Shown here: positions 1 through 16,100 of the stretch, piece after piece
Layout: every line of letters begins with the position of its first letter
Numbering within the stretch: position 1 is the stretch's first letter
Assembly (NCBI GenBank): GCA_945643635.1
Contig: CALZFC010000143.1
Coordinates: 70,001-134,000, forward strand
Length of the DNA: 64,000 bases
Reading direction: 5' to 3'
Source of the DNA: Allodiplogaster sudhausi
Lineage: Eukaryota; Nematoda; Chromadorea; Rhabditida; Diplogasteridae
Program-made: the position numbers and the translations under genes
The notes under the pieces: generated by a model
What the model was told of the DNA's origin: nothing
The model's input: only the letters and a program-made list of their open reading frames with translations
The model's database searches: none

Positions 1-2872
<2,872 letters not shown>

Positions 2873-3623
2873 TCGAAATGGTAGTCCAGTGAGCAAAAGT
2901 AGGCATGAAAACACAAACAAGATTTGTTCGATTTATTGTTGGCTGCCTTTAAAATTCGGTTCGGGATTATTTGAGGAATGCAAATCAACAAAGTCGTGAG
3001 GAAATGTAAGATAATTCTGCCTTTATTTTGCAAAGAATTAGAGAGAATCCCATGTTAGCAGCCACTACTGGGACAAAAAAAAAATACGTTGGAGACTCCG
3101 TCGACATCACATTCAAGAGCATTGCCTTTTATTCATGTCTGCTTTTTTTTTTATCGGAGTGCAATCCCTCTTTTTCTCTCGTTCTCTCTCGATCGCTGTC
3201 ACTCTCGCTCTATGTTAATTTGTTTCACCTACTATTTCTCTATCTCTCTCTCTCTCTCGTACTCTCTTCCAATCTCTCGTCTATTTTGGCCGGCCTTTCA
3301 GGCGTATCAATCAAGCGGACCTTGGCATGATGCGGTTCTAGGTCAGATCAATCTGGAAATGCCTCTCGGTTGTTAGAGTCACAATTACTATGCGATAAAG
3401 AAAAAAAAGCAGTCATTGGGGCCAGAAATGAAAAGCACCCTCGGTCCTCACGATTGTTTGGGCCTTTTGAAAAGGTGTTTTATTTCGATTTCCTAGGCAC
3501 TTCGATTATCGTCACAGAACAATAATAAATGCGGATATGTCCTTTAGTGCAACAGTCCTTTTACTGCCATTGACGGTTGAAGTTCTTTTCTGATATCACA
3601 TAAAAATTGCGGGAATTGTTCAG
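2873..3623. other. Intergenic, no gene seen
   Basis: AT-rich sequence with a CT-rich patch at 3170-3290. Open frames here are short and low-complexity. Confidence 0.6.
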
Positions 3624-5646
3624 TTAAGAGAGCCTCTCTGTAAGACTCAAGGAGAGGTCCAAACAGCTCTGCCCTAGATGCAAGATGTCTGTTCCAAACA
3701 TTGAGAATGTTTTCAGACATGACCAAGGACCTCAACATAAACTTTTTGGGAAAATTTTATTTTTATAAAAATTTTCTTTCCAGGAATACCCAAAAGTGTG
3801 CTCAAATTTTGAAAATTCATATCTGGCTATAAAGTCAAAATTATTTGCTATTCTTTTTTTATTCGATTTCTCGTCGAATGCTTAATAAAAATTATCTCAA
3901 GACCTTCTTTCGAAGTTTCATTTTTGATGTTAAATTTTGTCATGAATTTTTTTGACATGAGGTTTCGCACGTTGTGTACCCGTTGTGTACCTAAACCTCA
4001 TTTGCGCGTGGGATTTTAATTTCAGATTAAAGAGCATGAAAAACTGTATAACATATCTGAGAATCAAGTTCAATTTCGTTCCCCGAAGCCCCGAAATAGT
4101 TACGCGAATAGGAGTAAGTCTCACCAAGGCGATTTTACAAATTGGCTAAAACCGGCCACATATGAGACGCCCAAAGAAAGAAAAACAGATAGTTCTATTC
4201 AGCAAGTTATTCTCTACAATAACGTGTCTATGACATTTTCACACAAAGCATGTTTCGTTGATAAAATCTTGAAAATTCAATTTTCGAGTATTTTGGAAAA
4301 TGGATGAAAACCTCTTTCGTGACGTTTAGTGCACCCGGGCTTCAAGGGACCAATATATCTATTGTTGTATCTTGTAGAGCACATAATTCTACACAACATA
4401 TATTCTCGATACATCATTTCGAGTTCCCCCTTGCTCCGAAATATTAATTTCTAATTCACTGTCCGAGCAAAATTTTTCTTCGGGTGAGGATTATAAAGGC
4501 GATAACTCTAGAAATAGTTGTTTTCGTGCAAAATAACAAGCTTTCCCGTGTTCCTGGTATCGAATAACCCCCTATGCGTGATTTGGGGCAAAAATTTTTT
4601 TTTACTTTTCACTGCCCATTTTTCCATGAGCAGACAAAACTTGAAAAAAAAATGGCAAAATGGGCAGTGAAAAGTAAAAAAAAATTTTTGCCCAAAATCT
4701 CGCATAGGGGGTTATTCGATACCAGGAACACGGGAAAGCTTGTTATTTTGCACGAAAACAACAATTTCTAAAGTTATCGCCTTTATAATCCTCACCCGAA
4801 GAAAAATTTTGCTCGGACAGTGAATTAGAAATTAATATTTCGGAGCAAGGGGGAACTCGAAATGATGTATCGAGAATATATCTTGTGTAGAATTTTGTGC
4901 TCTACAAGATACAACAATAGATATATTGGTCTCTTGAAGCCCGTGTGCACTAAACGTCACGAAAGAGGTTTTCATCAATTTTCCAAAATACTCGAAAATT
5001 GAATTTTCAAGATTTTATCAACGTAACATGCTTTGTGTGAAAATGTCATAGACACGTTATTGTAGAGAATAACTTGCTGAATAGAACTATCTGTTTTTCT
5101 TTCTTTGGGCGTCTCATATGTGGCCGGTTTTAGCCAATTTGTAAAATCGCCTTGGTGAGACTTACTCCTATTCGCGTAAATTTTTCGGGGCTTCGGGGAA
5201 CGAAATTGAACTTGATTCTCAGATATGTTATACAGTTTTTCATGCTCTTTAACCTGAAATTAAAATCCCACGCGCAAATGAGGTTTAGGTACACAACGGG
5301 TACACAACGTGCGAAAACTCATGTCAAAAAAGATTCATGACAAAATTTAACATCAAAAATGAAACTTCGAAAGAAGGTCTTGAGATAATTTTTATTAAGC
5401 ATTCGACGAGAAATCGAATAAAAAAAAGAATAGCAAATAATTTTGACTTTATAGCCAGATATGAATTTTCAAAATTTGAGCACACTTTTGGGTATTCCTG
5501 GAAAAAAATTTTTTATAAAAATAAAATTTTCCCAAAAAGTTAATGTTGAGGTCCTTGGTCATGTCTGAAAACATTCTCAATGTTTGGGACAGACATTTTG
5601 CATCTAGGGCAGCGCCTACTGGAGCCTTACTGAGAGGCTCTCTTAA
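3624..5646. mobile_element. Foldback (palindromic) element bounded by TTAA
   Basis: The two halves are near-perfect inverted copies of each other, about 1 kb each, meeting around 4635 with a loop of roughly 50 bases. The ends read TTAAGAGAGCCTCTC on the left and GAGAGGCTCTCTTAA on the right, so TTAA flanks both sides. This is the target preference of piggyBac-type and palindromic TTAA elements. The paired short open frames inside (for example around 3930-4127 and 5152-5340) are mirror images of each other and look like by-products. No transposase is seen. Small differences between the arms show it is not a cloning artefact of one arm. Confidence 0.85.
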
Positions 5647-6374
5647 ATAACAATCTGATCAGACAATATCATTCTTTTGTCATTTACGCACTTCTGATAA
5701 GGTTATTTTACTCTAGTGCAAATCGAATGAATGATATATGTATGTAGTTTTACATTTTTTTATTTATTTAACTGTACTGTTGATTGAATGAGTAAATAAA
5801 TGACTATATCGAAGACGAAGAGATCAAGAGCACAAAAAAAGAATTCGAACTGGTATATAAATTTTCAAATGAGACCATAACCGAAATGTAAAAAAAAATC
5901 TGGTAAGAGTAGAGAGGTACCGAAGAGACTGTGCAAAGGCAGGGAGAGAGAAAGAGAGAGAGGGAGGGAGAGTTAGAGAGAGAGTGCGAGAGAGTCAGAG
6001 AAGATAGTGAGAGAGTATGGCTTCGGTTGAGAGTAGAGAAACTAGGAGAAGGGTGCAAGACGAAAAGGAAAAAGTAAGAGAAACATTGGGCGCATAGTAG
6101 CTTCCTTCCTTTTTCAAGGCGTCTTTTTGAAGCTTTCTTTCTACAGAAAGAGCCCTGCTCTTCCTTCCTTTTTGTCTTTCTTGATACGCTGCTCTTTTTT
6201 CATGACCACTTACAATTGCATCCAATCCCCCGCGGATTCGGCAGCGTAATTCTACTCTGACTAACATACCCAATTGCTTACCGTATAATTAATTTATTGC
6301 TATTTGACATTGGGGCCGTGCAAACACCCACCCAGGCTAAACAAGAGGACAACCCCAAAGCCCAGGACACGAAC
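5647..6374. other. Intergenic, GA-rich, no gene seen
   Basis: Contains a GA tract at about 5944-6000. No exon with plausible codon use and splice sites was found. Confidence 0.5.
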
Positions 6375-6478
6375 CGCTGCCCGTCTCTCCTTGTGCTCGA
6401 GGTTCCGCTTATCCACTGCGAGGGCTGCCTTGTCGGCGCCAATATGCTTGATTTGTTCACGGAGCGACGAGTTTTGTC
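6375..6478 (-). pseudogene. Antisense copy of TPR exon 5
   Basis: On the minus strand this is a 104-base exon-like block with an acceptor (atcag) and donor (gttcgt). It reads GQNSSLREQIKHIGADKAAL and continues to RRAA. TPR exon 5 (9133-9236, plus strand) is also exactly 104 bases and reads GQNSSLREQIKQIGVEKAVL, with the same donor. Similarity continues a short way into the downstream intron (the sequence before cggcccc). No other TPR exon could be recognised nearby, so this is most likely a fragment of an inverted duplication. A diverged separate gene is less likely. Confidence 0.75.
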
Positions 6479-6699
6479 CTGATTGTGAGAACAACAAACT
6501 TACTTCCATTAATTAATCGCCTTAAATAATAACCTTTTTAGTCATCAAATAAAGCAATTTCTTTAAACTTAGATGCTTTCATTTATACTTAGGCAAATCT
6601 TTATCCTCATTGTATCGTAATAATACCTCTCTTTTGATGCCGGCGTCTCTCCGGATGGGCTCGATTTGCGCTTGGGCTGCTTGAGTCCTTCAGGAGAGA

Positions 6700-6831
6700 G
6701 TGAGAGAGAGAGAGAGAGACAGAGAGAGACAGAGAGAGAGATAGAGAGAGAAACAGGGAGAGAGACAGAGATACAGAGAGGCAGAGAAAGAGACAGAAAG
6801 AGAGAGAGAGACAGAAAGAGAGAGAGAGGCA

Positions 6832-6866
<35 letters not shown>

Positions 6867-6868
6867 TG

Positions 6869-6902
<34 letters not shown>
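6700..6902. repeat. (GA)n microsatellite
   Basis: Long imperfect GA tract between the TPR exon copy and the TPR gene start. Confidence 0.9.
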
Positions 6903-7636
6903 ATAGAAGAGATAGTGTGTGTGAGAGGGAAAGATAGACTACCTGCATTACGACATTATTTTCCTATGCAAAGTAATTTTTAGTGCTACCAATTGTGTGC
7001 ATTTATACTATATCGACAAATAAAATGAAAAGAAAAGTTTGGGCAAGGCTTGCGATATGAGCAGTGTCTATCTTCTTTATTATAAAAATTATTTTTTTGC
7101 TGAAGAAAGAGCAATCATTATAGTTTTGCTCATCAAGAAGTTTTAGTACAACCGATGGTGTGCCTGTAGTCTCGCGCGGTAGCATATTGCGAAAAGGTTG
7201 GTACACTTTTCTTTTTGTCCGAATTCAAACCTTTCGCTCGCGCTCGGAAACGGAATAGTTTTCGTTAGGTTACGTGCATTTCATTTCGCTTGTTTTGTGG
7301 CTTGTTTGCTGGTTGGCTACTCGTTCAATAAGTTTGTGTCATTGTTGGTATGATACCCCGCAGTATACCAGCGCGATGCCACGTTGAATCCGTGCCTATT
7401 TTCTCTTCCGTTTCGCGAACGTTCCAGAAAAAAAAACAACAACCTTTATTGTATTAATCTTCTTGCTTCTTGTTCCTTTATAGCTTATGTTGAATTATGA
7501 TACCGCTCTGTAGTGCTCACATCCGATTCTATATAGTTGTTTGGTAATTTGTTGTAACAACGGAAGACAAATGTTCCTGCAGCTGCGTTTTTTTCTTATA
7601 TATTTTGTTTTCTTCAGTGAATCGAATCGCGCATCG

Positions 7637-10600
7637 ATGGCTGCGAAGCAGGAAGAGCTTCAAATGGAGGAAGGCGGCAGCGGAGAGGACCCTGGTGGCG
7701 GTGACGCTTTCGACCAACAACATCAACAGCAACAGGAGCAACAGCAACCGCCGGATCAGCAACATGCTGCTGCTCCTTCGGTCATTGTGGACGAGGTGAA
7801 TGAGACCGAAGAAGTCGCGGGCGCCATGTCCCACCTCGAAGTTCTTCGTAGAGAAAAGGCGCAAATCGGTCAGGCTTCTCTCTTTTTATTACTTTCGAAT
7901 GAATGTTAATCAGCATGAAAATCCACGATGAGTTGTGGCAAAAATTGCCAAATTTTCTGAGCTTTTATATGAGAATACTGCCTCAGCTTTATCAAAACGT
8001 GGGAAAGTTTTCCTTTTTCATTCTGTTAATACGGTAATAATGGCACCTTGTTTTCGTTGAACACACTTTTTTTTAAAGCATCTTTATCACTTCAGAACAG
8101 CAAAACTTCAACCTGACGACCGAGCTTGACGACGTCAAGGAGAAGTTTATTGTGATGTCGGCCAAGAATTCGGAGCTTTCCAGCGAAGTCGAAGGCTTGG
8201 GTTCGTGCGATGCCTCATTATCAAGCTTATATACTTCCCTGAAATCCTTTGGCTTGATTCCGCCGGGCTTATGGGCCTACATAATGGCCAATTGAGCACA
8301 TTCTCGTGTTTTTTTTGCGGCTTCAGAGATTCCATGTCTTCATTTTATCTATACGACTATTTTCAAAGTATATTTGGGGCTAATTTGTTTAAGAAAAGTC
8401 GCGAGTATGTTTGTTAGAGGGAAAAGTTGGTTTTAAAGTATTTTTGTATTTCTCCTTCCTTATTGGAAACACTTTTTCCACTTTAGCTCGTGAACTCAAT
8501 GAGCGTCAGCGTCTTTATCGCATCCTCGAGAGTGCGCGGGATCAGATGCAGATCAAGAAGGTATGTATTGTCGAAAATTCGACAGATATAGGTTGCCGAA
8601 TCATAGGATAAATTGCACTTTTACCTGGGCAGGCTATTTCGTCATGGTGGTTTAATTGCTTGCAAAGACAAGCATGTATTTGATTTAGGATGTCGTTTAT
8701 CGATATATCTTCTTGTCAAAATTAAAGAAATAATTTTTTTTTCTTTTCTTCTCCAATTAGATATATAAGGAAGAAGGTTAAGAGGAAAAAAAACACTTAA
8801 AAAGAAGTTGTTCATAAAATCTTATGAACGTCTTTTTTTGTGTGTTAATTTTGGAGTTGTTTGAAAACAAGAAGTAAAGAGTAGATATTCAAAACAGGCT
8901 GAAGCGGATGAGCTGGCTGCGAAGCTCCGACGCGAACGAGAAGACAAGGACATTGCTGTGCGCAAGGCCAACAAGGACAAGCAGATACTCGCAGGTTACT
9001 GTAGACGCTCTCGGGTTACTGTAGACAAGAAAGATGTATGTGAAAGAAGATTTTTTTAAAGATTTGATTTGAGGGGATAATAAAGATTTTTTAAATTAAT
9101 GAGCGAGAAGAAAAAGTAAGTATGTTGTTTAGGTCAAAACTCGTCGCTCCGTGAGCAAATCAAGCAGATTGGCGTCGAAAAGGCTGTGCTAGCTGTGGAG
9201 AAGCGAAATCTCGAGCACGAGAAGAGACAAGCCGCGGTTCGTCCAGTGCTTTATAGTGTGGTTTTGTTAAGCGATGCTGGGTGCATCGACGGCCCCGTCA
9301 AGAATTTGCCGGGCATTCTATGGCCCTAAAGATGGATCCAGGCCTATGCTAGCCCCCAGTCTGACCCGGGCCTAGCGTGGCCCCATCAGTATTTCTATGC
9401 TTTTATTGATCGCATGCATATGAGATCTGCCCCTCCCCCCTTTATTTGTGCTTCTTTCATGAAATCTTTTAAAAGAGCATGTCCGCCATTAAGACAAGCA
9501 TGCTCCTTTTGTCTTTAGATGCCTATATATGTCATTGAGTATTCTGGTACCTAGTCTTGGCCCCGGCTGTTTTGAGTAACTTTTTCAGGAAAGTCATTAG
9601 TGGCTCCTGTGTAGATGTTTCTTATAAGGTAATTTTTTTTTGCAAATATCACAGAAACAAGCTTGACGGGAAAATTTTGAGAACAAATTTTACCGGAACA
9701 TTACTTGAAGGTCGAACTCGAACGAGCGCGTACGGAGCGTCAACTCTTCGACGGCAACAAGAAGTGGATGATGAACGAGATTGCGGAGAGGGACAACACG
9801 ATTGCACAGTTGCGCATTGAAATGGTGCGGGACAGAATGAATTTATTTGTTAAGGTAAAAAAATATTTAAACAGAAATGGAAAAGAAAAGTATTTAAGGG
9901 TGCCCGTGAAATCACGTGGACGAATGAGAGGAGCCGTCTGGCGGACGAGAGAGCGCGAGCTGAAGCAGGCGAGGAGGAGCTCAGGATTCAGGTACGAAAG
10001 ACGATTCATCATCTGTTTAAATAATTCAGGTGTCAAAGAAATGCACAGAATTCAGGTAGTTAAAAAGAAAGAGATTGTTAAAAGAAATTGGTTCTTCATT
10101 AGGATTCAATAGAAATATAAGCAAATAGAAACATTACTTTTATTTAGGGAATGACGAGGAAAGAGATTGCAACATAAATAAAATCGAAATTACTAGTTAA
10201 AATACGTTAATATTGTATATAACATGAAATGAATAATGATATTAAAGGGAATAAATAGTTATATAAGTTATTTGTTTTTCATTAAAAGTTAGACATAATT
10301 TTTTAATAAAAGAAAAATAGCAGTCAAAAAAATTAAGGAAAAAAAGTATTAATACAAAAAACTCCTTATCAGATGAACAACCTGGAGCAGCAACTCAAGG
10401 AGATGACTCGTCGTCTGGCTGGAATTGCCGAAGAGAACGACGACCGAGTGCAGGCGCTGAACACGGAGCTGCGCAACAAGGAGAGCGTCATCGCCATCGT
10501 CAAGGACAACCTCGAGAAGGTCAGGAGCAGGGGAAGACCCCGAGAATTAGGATGGGGAAGAGGTATTGTGCCACGGAAACCAGGGTTTGTTTGCTGTTTC

Positions 10601-12976
10601 TGCCTAAATAATACTCTAAAACATGGAGCCCCCTGGTCAGGAGAGGAGGGAGGAGCATCCACTCAGGAGAAAGCCAGGAGCCGTGCAAGACAGCCTTGCA
10701 TGGCTCCAAATATAGAAGCCAAGCAATTCGGGGGCGATATTGAGAAATGAGCTTGCAGGAATGTTACTGTAATACAAAAATGTGGCCTTAATTCAAAGCC
10801 GTACGATATATTAAATTATTATAAAATTATTTCGGCAATAAATCCTTTAAATTGCAGCATGTTAGTGCTATTATTCCGCTTTATAGTAGTTGTATTTTTA
10901 AAAAAAAAGTTCGACTTTAAATTAATTTTTTTTACATATTTCAGGCCGAGATGAGCGCGCAGAACATGCAGTCCATGTACCAGGAGTCAACGGCGATGCT
11001 CGAAGAGGCCAAGCAGGCCGTGCTTGCTGCTAGGGTCAGTGGGAATGCGCGGGAGTCAGGGGAGGGGAGGACAACTCGGGCGATGGGACGAGTTTGCAAC
11101 AATGGGAAGGGCAATTGATTACATCATGGATATTAGTTGAACAAAGAGAGAAGGAAGCTTGATCCTTTTGAGAGAAAAAAGTTACACTTGGAATTATCAA
11201 TGGCGTACCTCGTTAGGATGTGATGAGAGAATATTATAAACGGTAAGAAAGAAAAGTGCCGCCGGTAAATTTCAAAGATAGTCCCTCGCTGTTCTAGGGA
11301 GGAAAGGGGATGCCCGGCGGCCCAGGTGGTAGTCCTGAAGCGGCTTTAAGCGGTGTGCCTCGGGACCGCTTGGCTTGCTTGGAGGAAGTCATGGATGATC
11401 GGTAGCTGTTCAGGTTGCTTAGGCTGTGCTTGTTGTTGGGGAATAAGAAAAGTAAGGGGAAAAGATGAGGAATGGCACAAATAGGACTGCTGATGCATTA
11501 GAGAGGCTCAAACATATCCGAATATAGGATTAGCGATTTGTAAAGAAGGTTCTTTTCGAGGAGCATGGAGAGCAGGATTCTTTGATTCTTTTTGAGGAAT
11601 GGTTTGCTTAGTTTGAAGAGCAAGAAGAGAGGATTCTTCTATTTGAGGAACTTTCCTTTAGAGGAGCGCGCAGTTTTAATTTTTCCCCCGGTAATGAGCC
11701 ATTGGGACAATTTAAGAATTTCCTCAGCGATTTGGCGTAAGCTTAAGCGAGAATTGATCATTGATTTATCTTAAAATAAAATATAATAAAAATGAAATTT
11801 ATCGCAATTTCTCTCTCAGACGGAAGCCAACGAATCGTGCAACCAGGCGAATGAGAAAGTGATCGAGCTCGAGAAGAAGGTCGGCGAGCTCAAGGACGAG
11901 CTGGAGAAGGCGAACGAGCTCATCAAGAACAAGCACAACTGTTAGGGGGCATTTTTATTTAAATTTTTTAAATTTTATACCTTGCAGTTCTGAGCAAGGT
12001 CGGTGCTTGTGTCGCCTGAACCCCTCCCCTTTTTTTTAACAAAAAAAAAAAAAGATAGCGACTAGTAAGAATGTGTTAAATTAATAAAAAAAGAAATAGA
12101 TTTCTATATTATATATATTAAAAACAAGATCCCCTTTTCTTTAATTGAGAAAAAAAATGAAGAAAGAACTAGTAAGAATTTGTTAAATAAATACAAAAAT
12201 TGATAAAATAAATTAAATTAAAATAGACGTAAAATAAATGAGAGACATTTCTTTTTGAGTGAGCCTAATGACGGACGAAGCACTCGAGGAGCTGTCGCCA
12301 GCCGCCGCTGCTGCCTCGCGCCTTCTCAAGTCGGCCGGCTCTCTCTCGGCCATTTACAGGTTAGAGAGGGGGGGTCTTTGGGGGGCCATTTACTGATTGG
12401 GGGGGGGGGTATTAGGTTAGGAAAGACGTTTACGAGTTTGGGGGGATGCTGGAAGTGGAAGAGGGTAGTAGGAAGGGTCAACAAGCACCTATTGGTTACG
12501 GTACTGGTATCCTTTATGATTTTATAAAGTGAATACAGATTGTAGGTGGCTATTGCTTGCGCTTCGCCATCTCTAACTCGTTTTCTCCCTCCCTCACTCT
12601 ATCTCTATATCTCCCCCACGCTCTCTCTCTCTCTCTCTCTCTGTTTCTCTCCTCCCTCTCTCTCTCGCTCTCTTCAATTTCTATGACACCAATGACCTGG
12701 CTCTGTTCCAGAGAATACGCCCGTCTTTGCGGTGAACTGGCCGAGGCGAAGCAGAAGGCCACATTTGCCGAGCAGGCATTCAACGAGATCTTCGAAGACA
12801 TCAATGGTTGGTGGAAGAGAAGAGAAACGCTCCAGAGCGCATTATTAACTGGAGCGGTTCATCCCTGGCTAGAACACGGCCGGAATTTAGGAATTTAGCT
12901 TGGAAAATAGATAATCACTAAAAAAAAAGATGGCCTTACTCAATTTTATCTATTTCTCCATTTCCATCCTCTATCT

Positions 12977-13024
<48 letters not shown>

Positions 13025-13064
13025 ATCCGTTCTCTTTCTTTCATCTCCTTTCAACATTTAAATG

Positions 13065-13105
<41 letters not shown>

Positions 13106-16100
13106 CCTTTCCAGACCGCGCCCCTCAGCTCCTGTACCAGCGTGAGCAGCTTGAGAAAGTGAGTGGAGAGAAGGAGCGCCTGGAGAACGCGCTGGAAGTG
13201 GCCGACAAGCAGAGGGCGCAACTCATGGAGCAGAGGGACGCCGCGGCCAGGGAACTCGCGTTCACCAAGATCGAACTCGAGCGATACCAGAGAGATCATG
13301 CGCAGTTGTCACAGCAGGTTACTGTCACTTCTGCCAAGAGAGTTCTGTACTTTTAAGAGTATTGTAAGGGTACTCTTTAGTGTAACTTAAGAGTACTATC
13401 CAGAGAACTGTATCCTAACGAGTTGTATGCTGGGCATGAGCATTCTACATTGTGAAGTGGTGATGAAATTAGACGCCAGCTTAGCAATGATAAAAGCCAA
13501 TTAAATATGTTACAGGTCAAGTGGTATTAGGAGGGGGCATCAGAGTGATAGATCTAAAGAGAAGAATACTTTATATCTTTTATAAAAGTTGAGTTTTTGC
13601 TGCATTTTGTGAGCTGAAATAAACGATGAATTTAAAATGAAGAGAATGAAAATGCCGAGTAACATTTCTTTTGAATGATTCAGATTTCTCATCTGATCTT
13701 CGTGCTCGAGAAGGAGAGAACGGCTCGTCTCAGTGGCCGAGATTCTCCCGCTGACTCGGAGGACGAAGATCGCGCACTCTTTGGAAACATCCGGCAGCTT
13801 CAGGTAGTTTAAAGGAATTGAAGAAAATAAGAGAGAGAGAAACGCTGCTGTATTTAATGGGAATTAGTAAAATCAAGGTTTACGATGTGCCTACTGGTTT
13901 TTGTAATATTTAACGAATTGGAGATTTAATAAGAAGAAGATATGGCTACAGTTAATTGAGCAAATAAAGAGAATAATCAAGTGCGAAGAATCGGTCAAAT
14001 TAATATCACATTATGTTATAAGTAATTATTAGGATATAGAAGATTATGATATAAATCCTTAAAAAAATATATGTGCTCATTTTCAGGCACGAAACATGCA
14101 ACTCGAGAATGAGCTGGCTGCTGAACGTGCCAAGGCAGCGATGGCCATTCAGAACGCACACAATGCCGAGTTGGTTTATTACTATTTATTGATTTGTTTA
14201 TAATTATTGAATTTTTTACATGGTATACACGACCCAAAAGTAATAATTTCTGTTTAATATTTATTTTACAGCCTATATATTCTTATATATCAGAAAGTTA
14301 TGCTCATTTCTATGCCATCGGGTCGTATTAACAAGGCGAAAAAAAGGATTTAAAAAGATTTAAAAAAAACACTAGTTTTACTACAATTTCCATCAGACTC
14401 GACATTCTTCGCGGGCAACTCGAATCAGTGAAGGAAGAGTTGAACGCGTCGCTTCATTCGTCCAAGACACTAAAGACTGTTCTCGAGAAGGTTTATGTGT
14501 TTTGATGATGCTATTTAGCGGAGACGGCCACTCTTTTAGCTCTCATTTATTATATATTATATTGACTTTGCAGGTAATATTTTAATGGTTGAAACAGCAC
14601 GATGATAAAGAAGTAATTTGTTATAATTCTATAAAGCTTTAGTGTGTGGTTATGGAAGAAGAAAAAGTATGCTTTATTGTGGAAAGTTGTGATATTAAAA
14701 AAATAAAATGATAAATGAATAATATAAACAGAATAAATTGAAGGTGGAAGAGCAGCGCGACTCGTACCGCCGCCTCGTGGAGACGAACGGAATAGACGCG
14801 GACGCGGCGAGTGCACGGAGACGAGCCGAGCAGACGGCGCACGAACTGAAGAAGGAACAGGAGAAGGGCGCGCGGCTCGAGGAGTTCCTCAACATGCACA
14901 AGGCAGAGAAGGACAGGGTGGTCAGGTAGGGTGGCATGGCAGCTTGAGCTTATTTATTTATTTTATTATTTATACCTTTACATTATTTAAGGAGGCTAAG
15001 CTGGAAAATAATGTATCGAGTAATGTATGCAATAGTAAAAACGTATATATAAGTTGGGGAAGACTTTGTTGGATTAATTAATTTTCCTAGTTGATTTTAG
15101 ATGGAATGATCGGTTGGCAATTCAGCAAGATTTATACTGTCATTTCAGTAAAAGAAGTATATCCCATAACAAAATTTCTGTTTGTGTTTTTAAAAAAAAC
15201 AAAATCATTTTCTCCATTTCTCACAGAGTCTACGAAGAGCGCGTGGAGCAGCAGATGACTGTGCTGTCCGAGGTGAAGAGGACGAACGCGCGACTGGAAT
15301 GCGATCTCGAGCTAGAGAAGCAGACGGCCGTCAAGAACCATGATGTACGGGAGAAAATAAATATATATCCTTCTATGAATATACAAATGAATGATAAAAA
15401 TTATATATAGATTGTATTTTATGAGGATTACGAGTAACATTTGTGCGTATTTAAAGGAGCTCGTGAAGGCGATTCGCGAGCTCGAACGCTGCGGCCAGTC
15501 GGAGGAGAAGGAGAAGAATCGTGCCATCGCCCTCGAGGCCAAGATTGCTGACGTTCAGATGCAGCTGGTCAACATGCAGGGAGAACTCTCGCAAGCCAAG
15601 TCAGTGGTTTCCGCCTCCTCGTCTTCTCTCTTCCTTTTCCCTTCTGAGATTGAATTTCACCGTCTTCAAAAACGTTTAAAAAGATGGCATTTTGTTATTC
15701 CAGCTGTCCACTATCCTATCCTTTTTTTACAGAGTCCAATGCCGTTCGCTCTCGGAAGACTTGCACCGAGTGCGAGGAGAGGAGCAGCGACTGAATGCGC
15801 AGCTGAGGTCCCTGGAGGAGATGATGCAGCAGAAGGAGCAGCTGGTGAGCGGACCGTGAAATGGGAGGAAGAATTGGGGCCGTGAAATGGGACCATGAAT
15901 GAGGGCCGTAAAATTGAACCATGCTTGGAGTCGGTGAAAAGGGGGGGCGTTAAATGGGTCCATGAATGAGGACTGCGAAATACGACCATAGGGGGGAGGG
16001 GCCGTGAAATTGGACCATGATTGGGGGCCGTGAAATGGTAATCTTGAAAGTCTCCTCTTCCAGAACGCAACGATGCTCGAGCTGAACACGCGACTTCAGC

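Noticed and set aside
4508..4771. Mirror-image 65-codon frames at the centre of the palindrome
   Set aside because: Both come from the same inverted sequence, have no homology or splice signals, and are explained by the foldback structure.
6278..6516. Plus-strand frames over the antisense TPR exon
   Set aside because: They are shadows of the minus-strand coiled-coil exon copy.
11988..11998. 11-base microexon (ttctgagcaag) in TPR intron 10
   Set aside because: It has acceptor and donor-like borders, but including it puts a stop at the start of the next exon. Direct joining of 11940 to 12260 keeps the conserved LSP block in frame.
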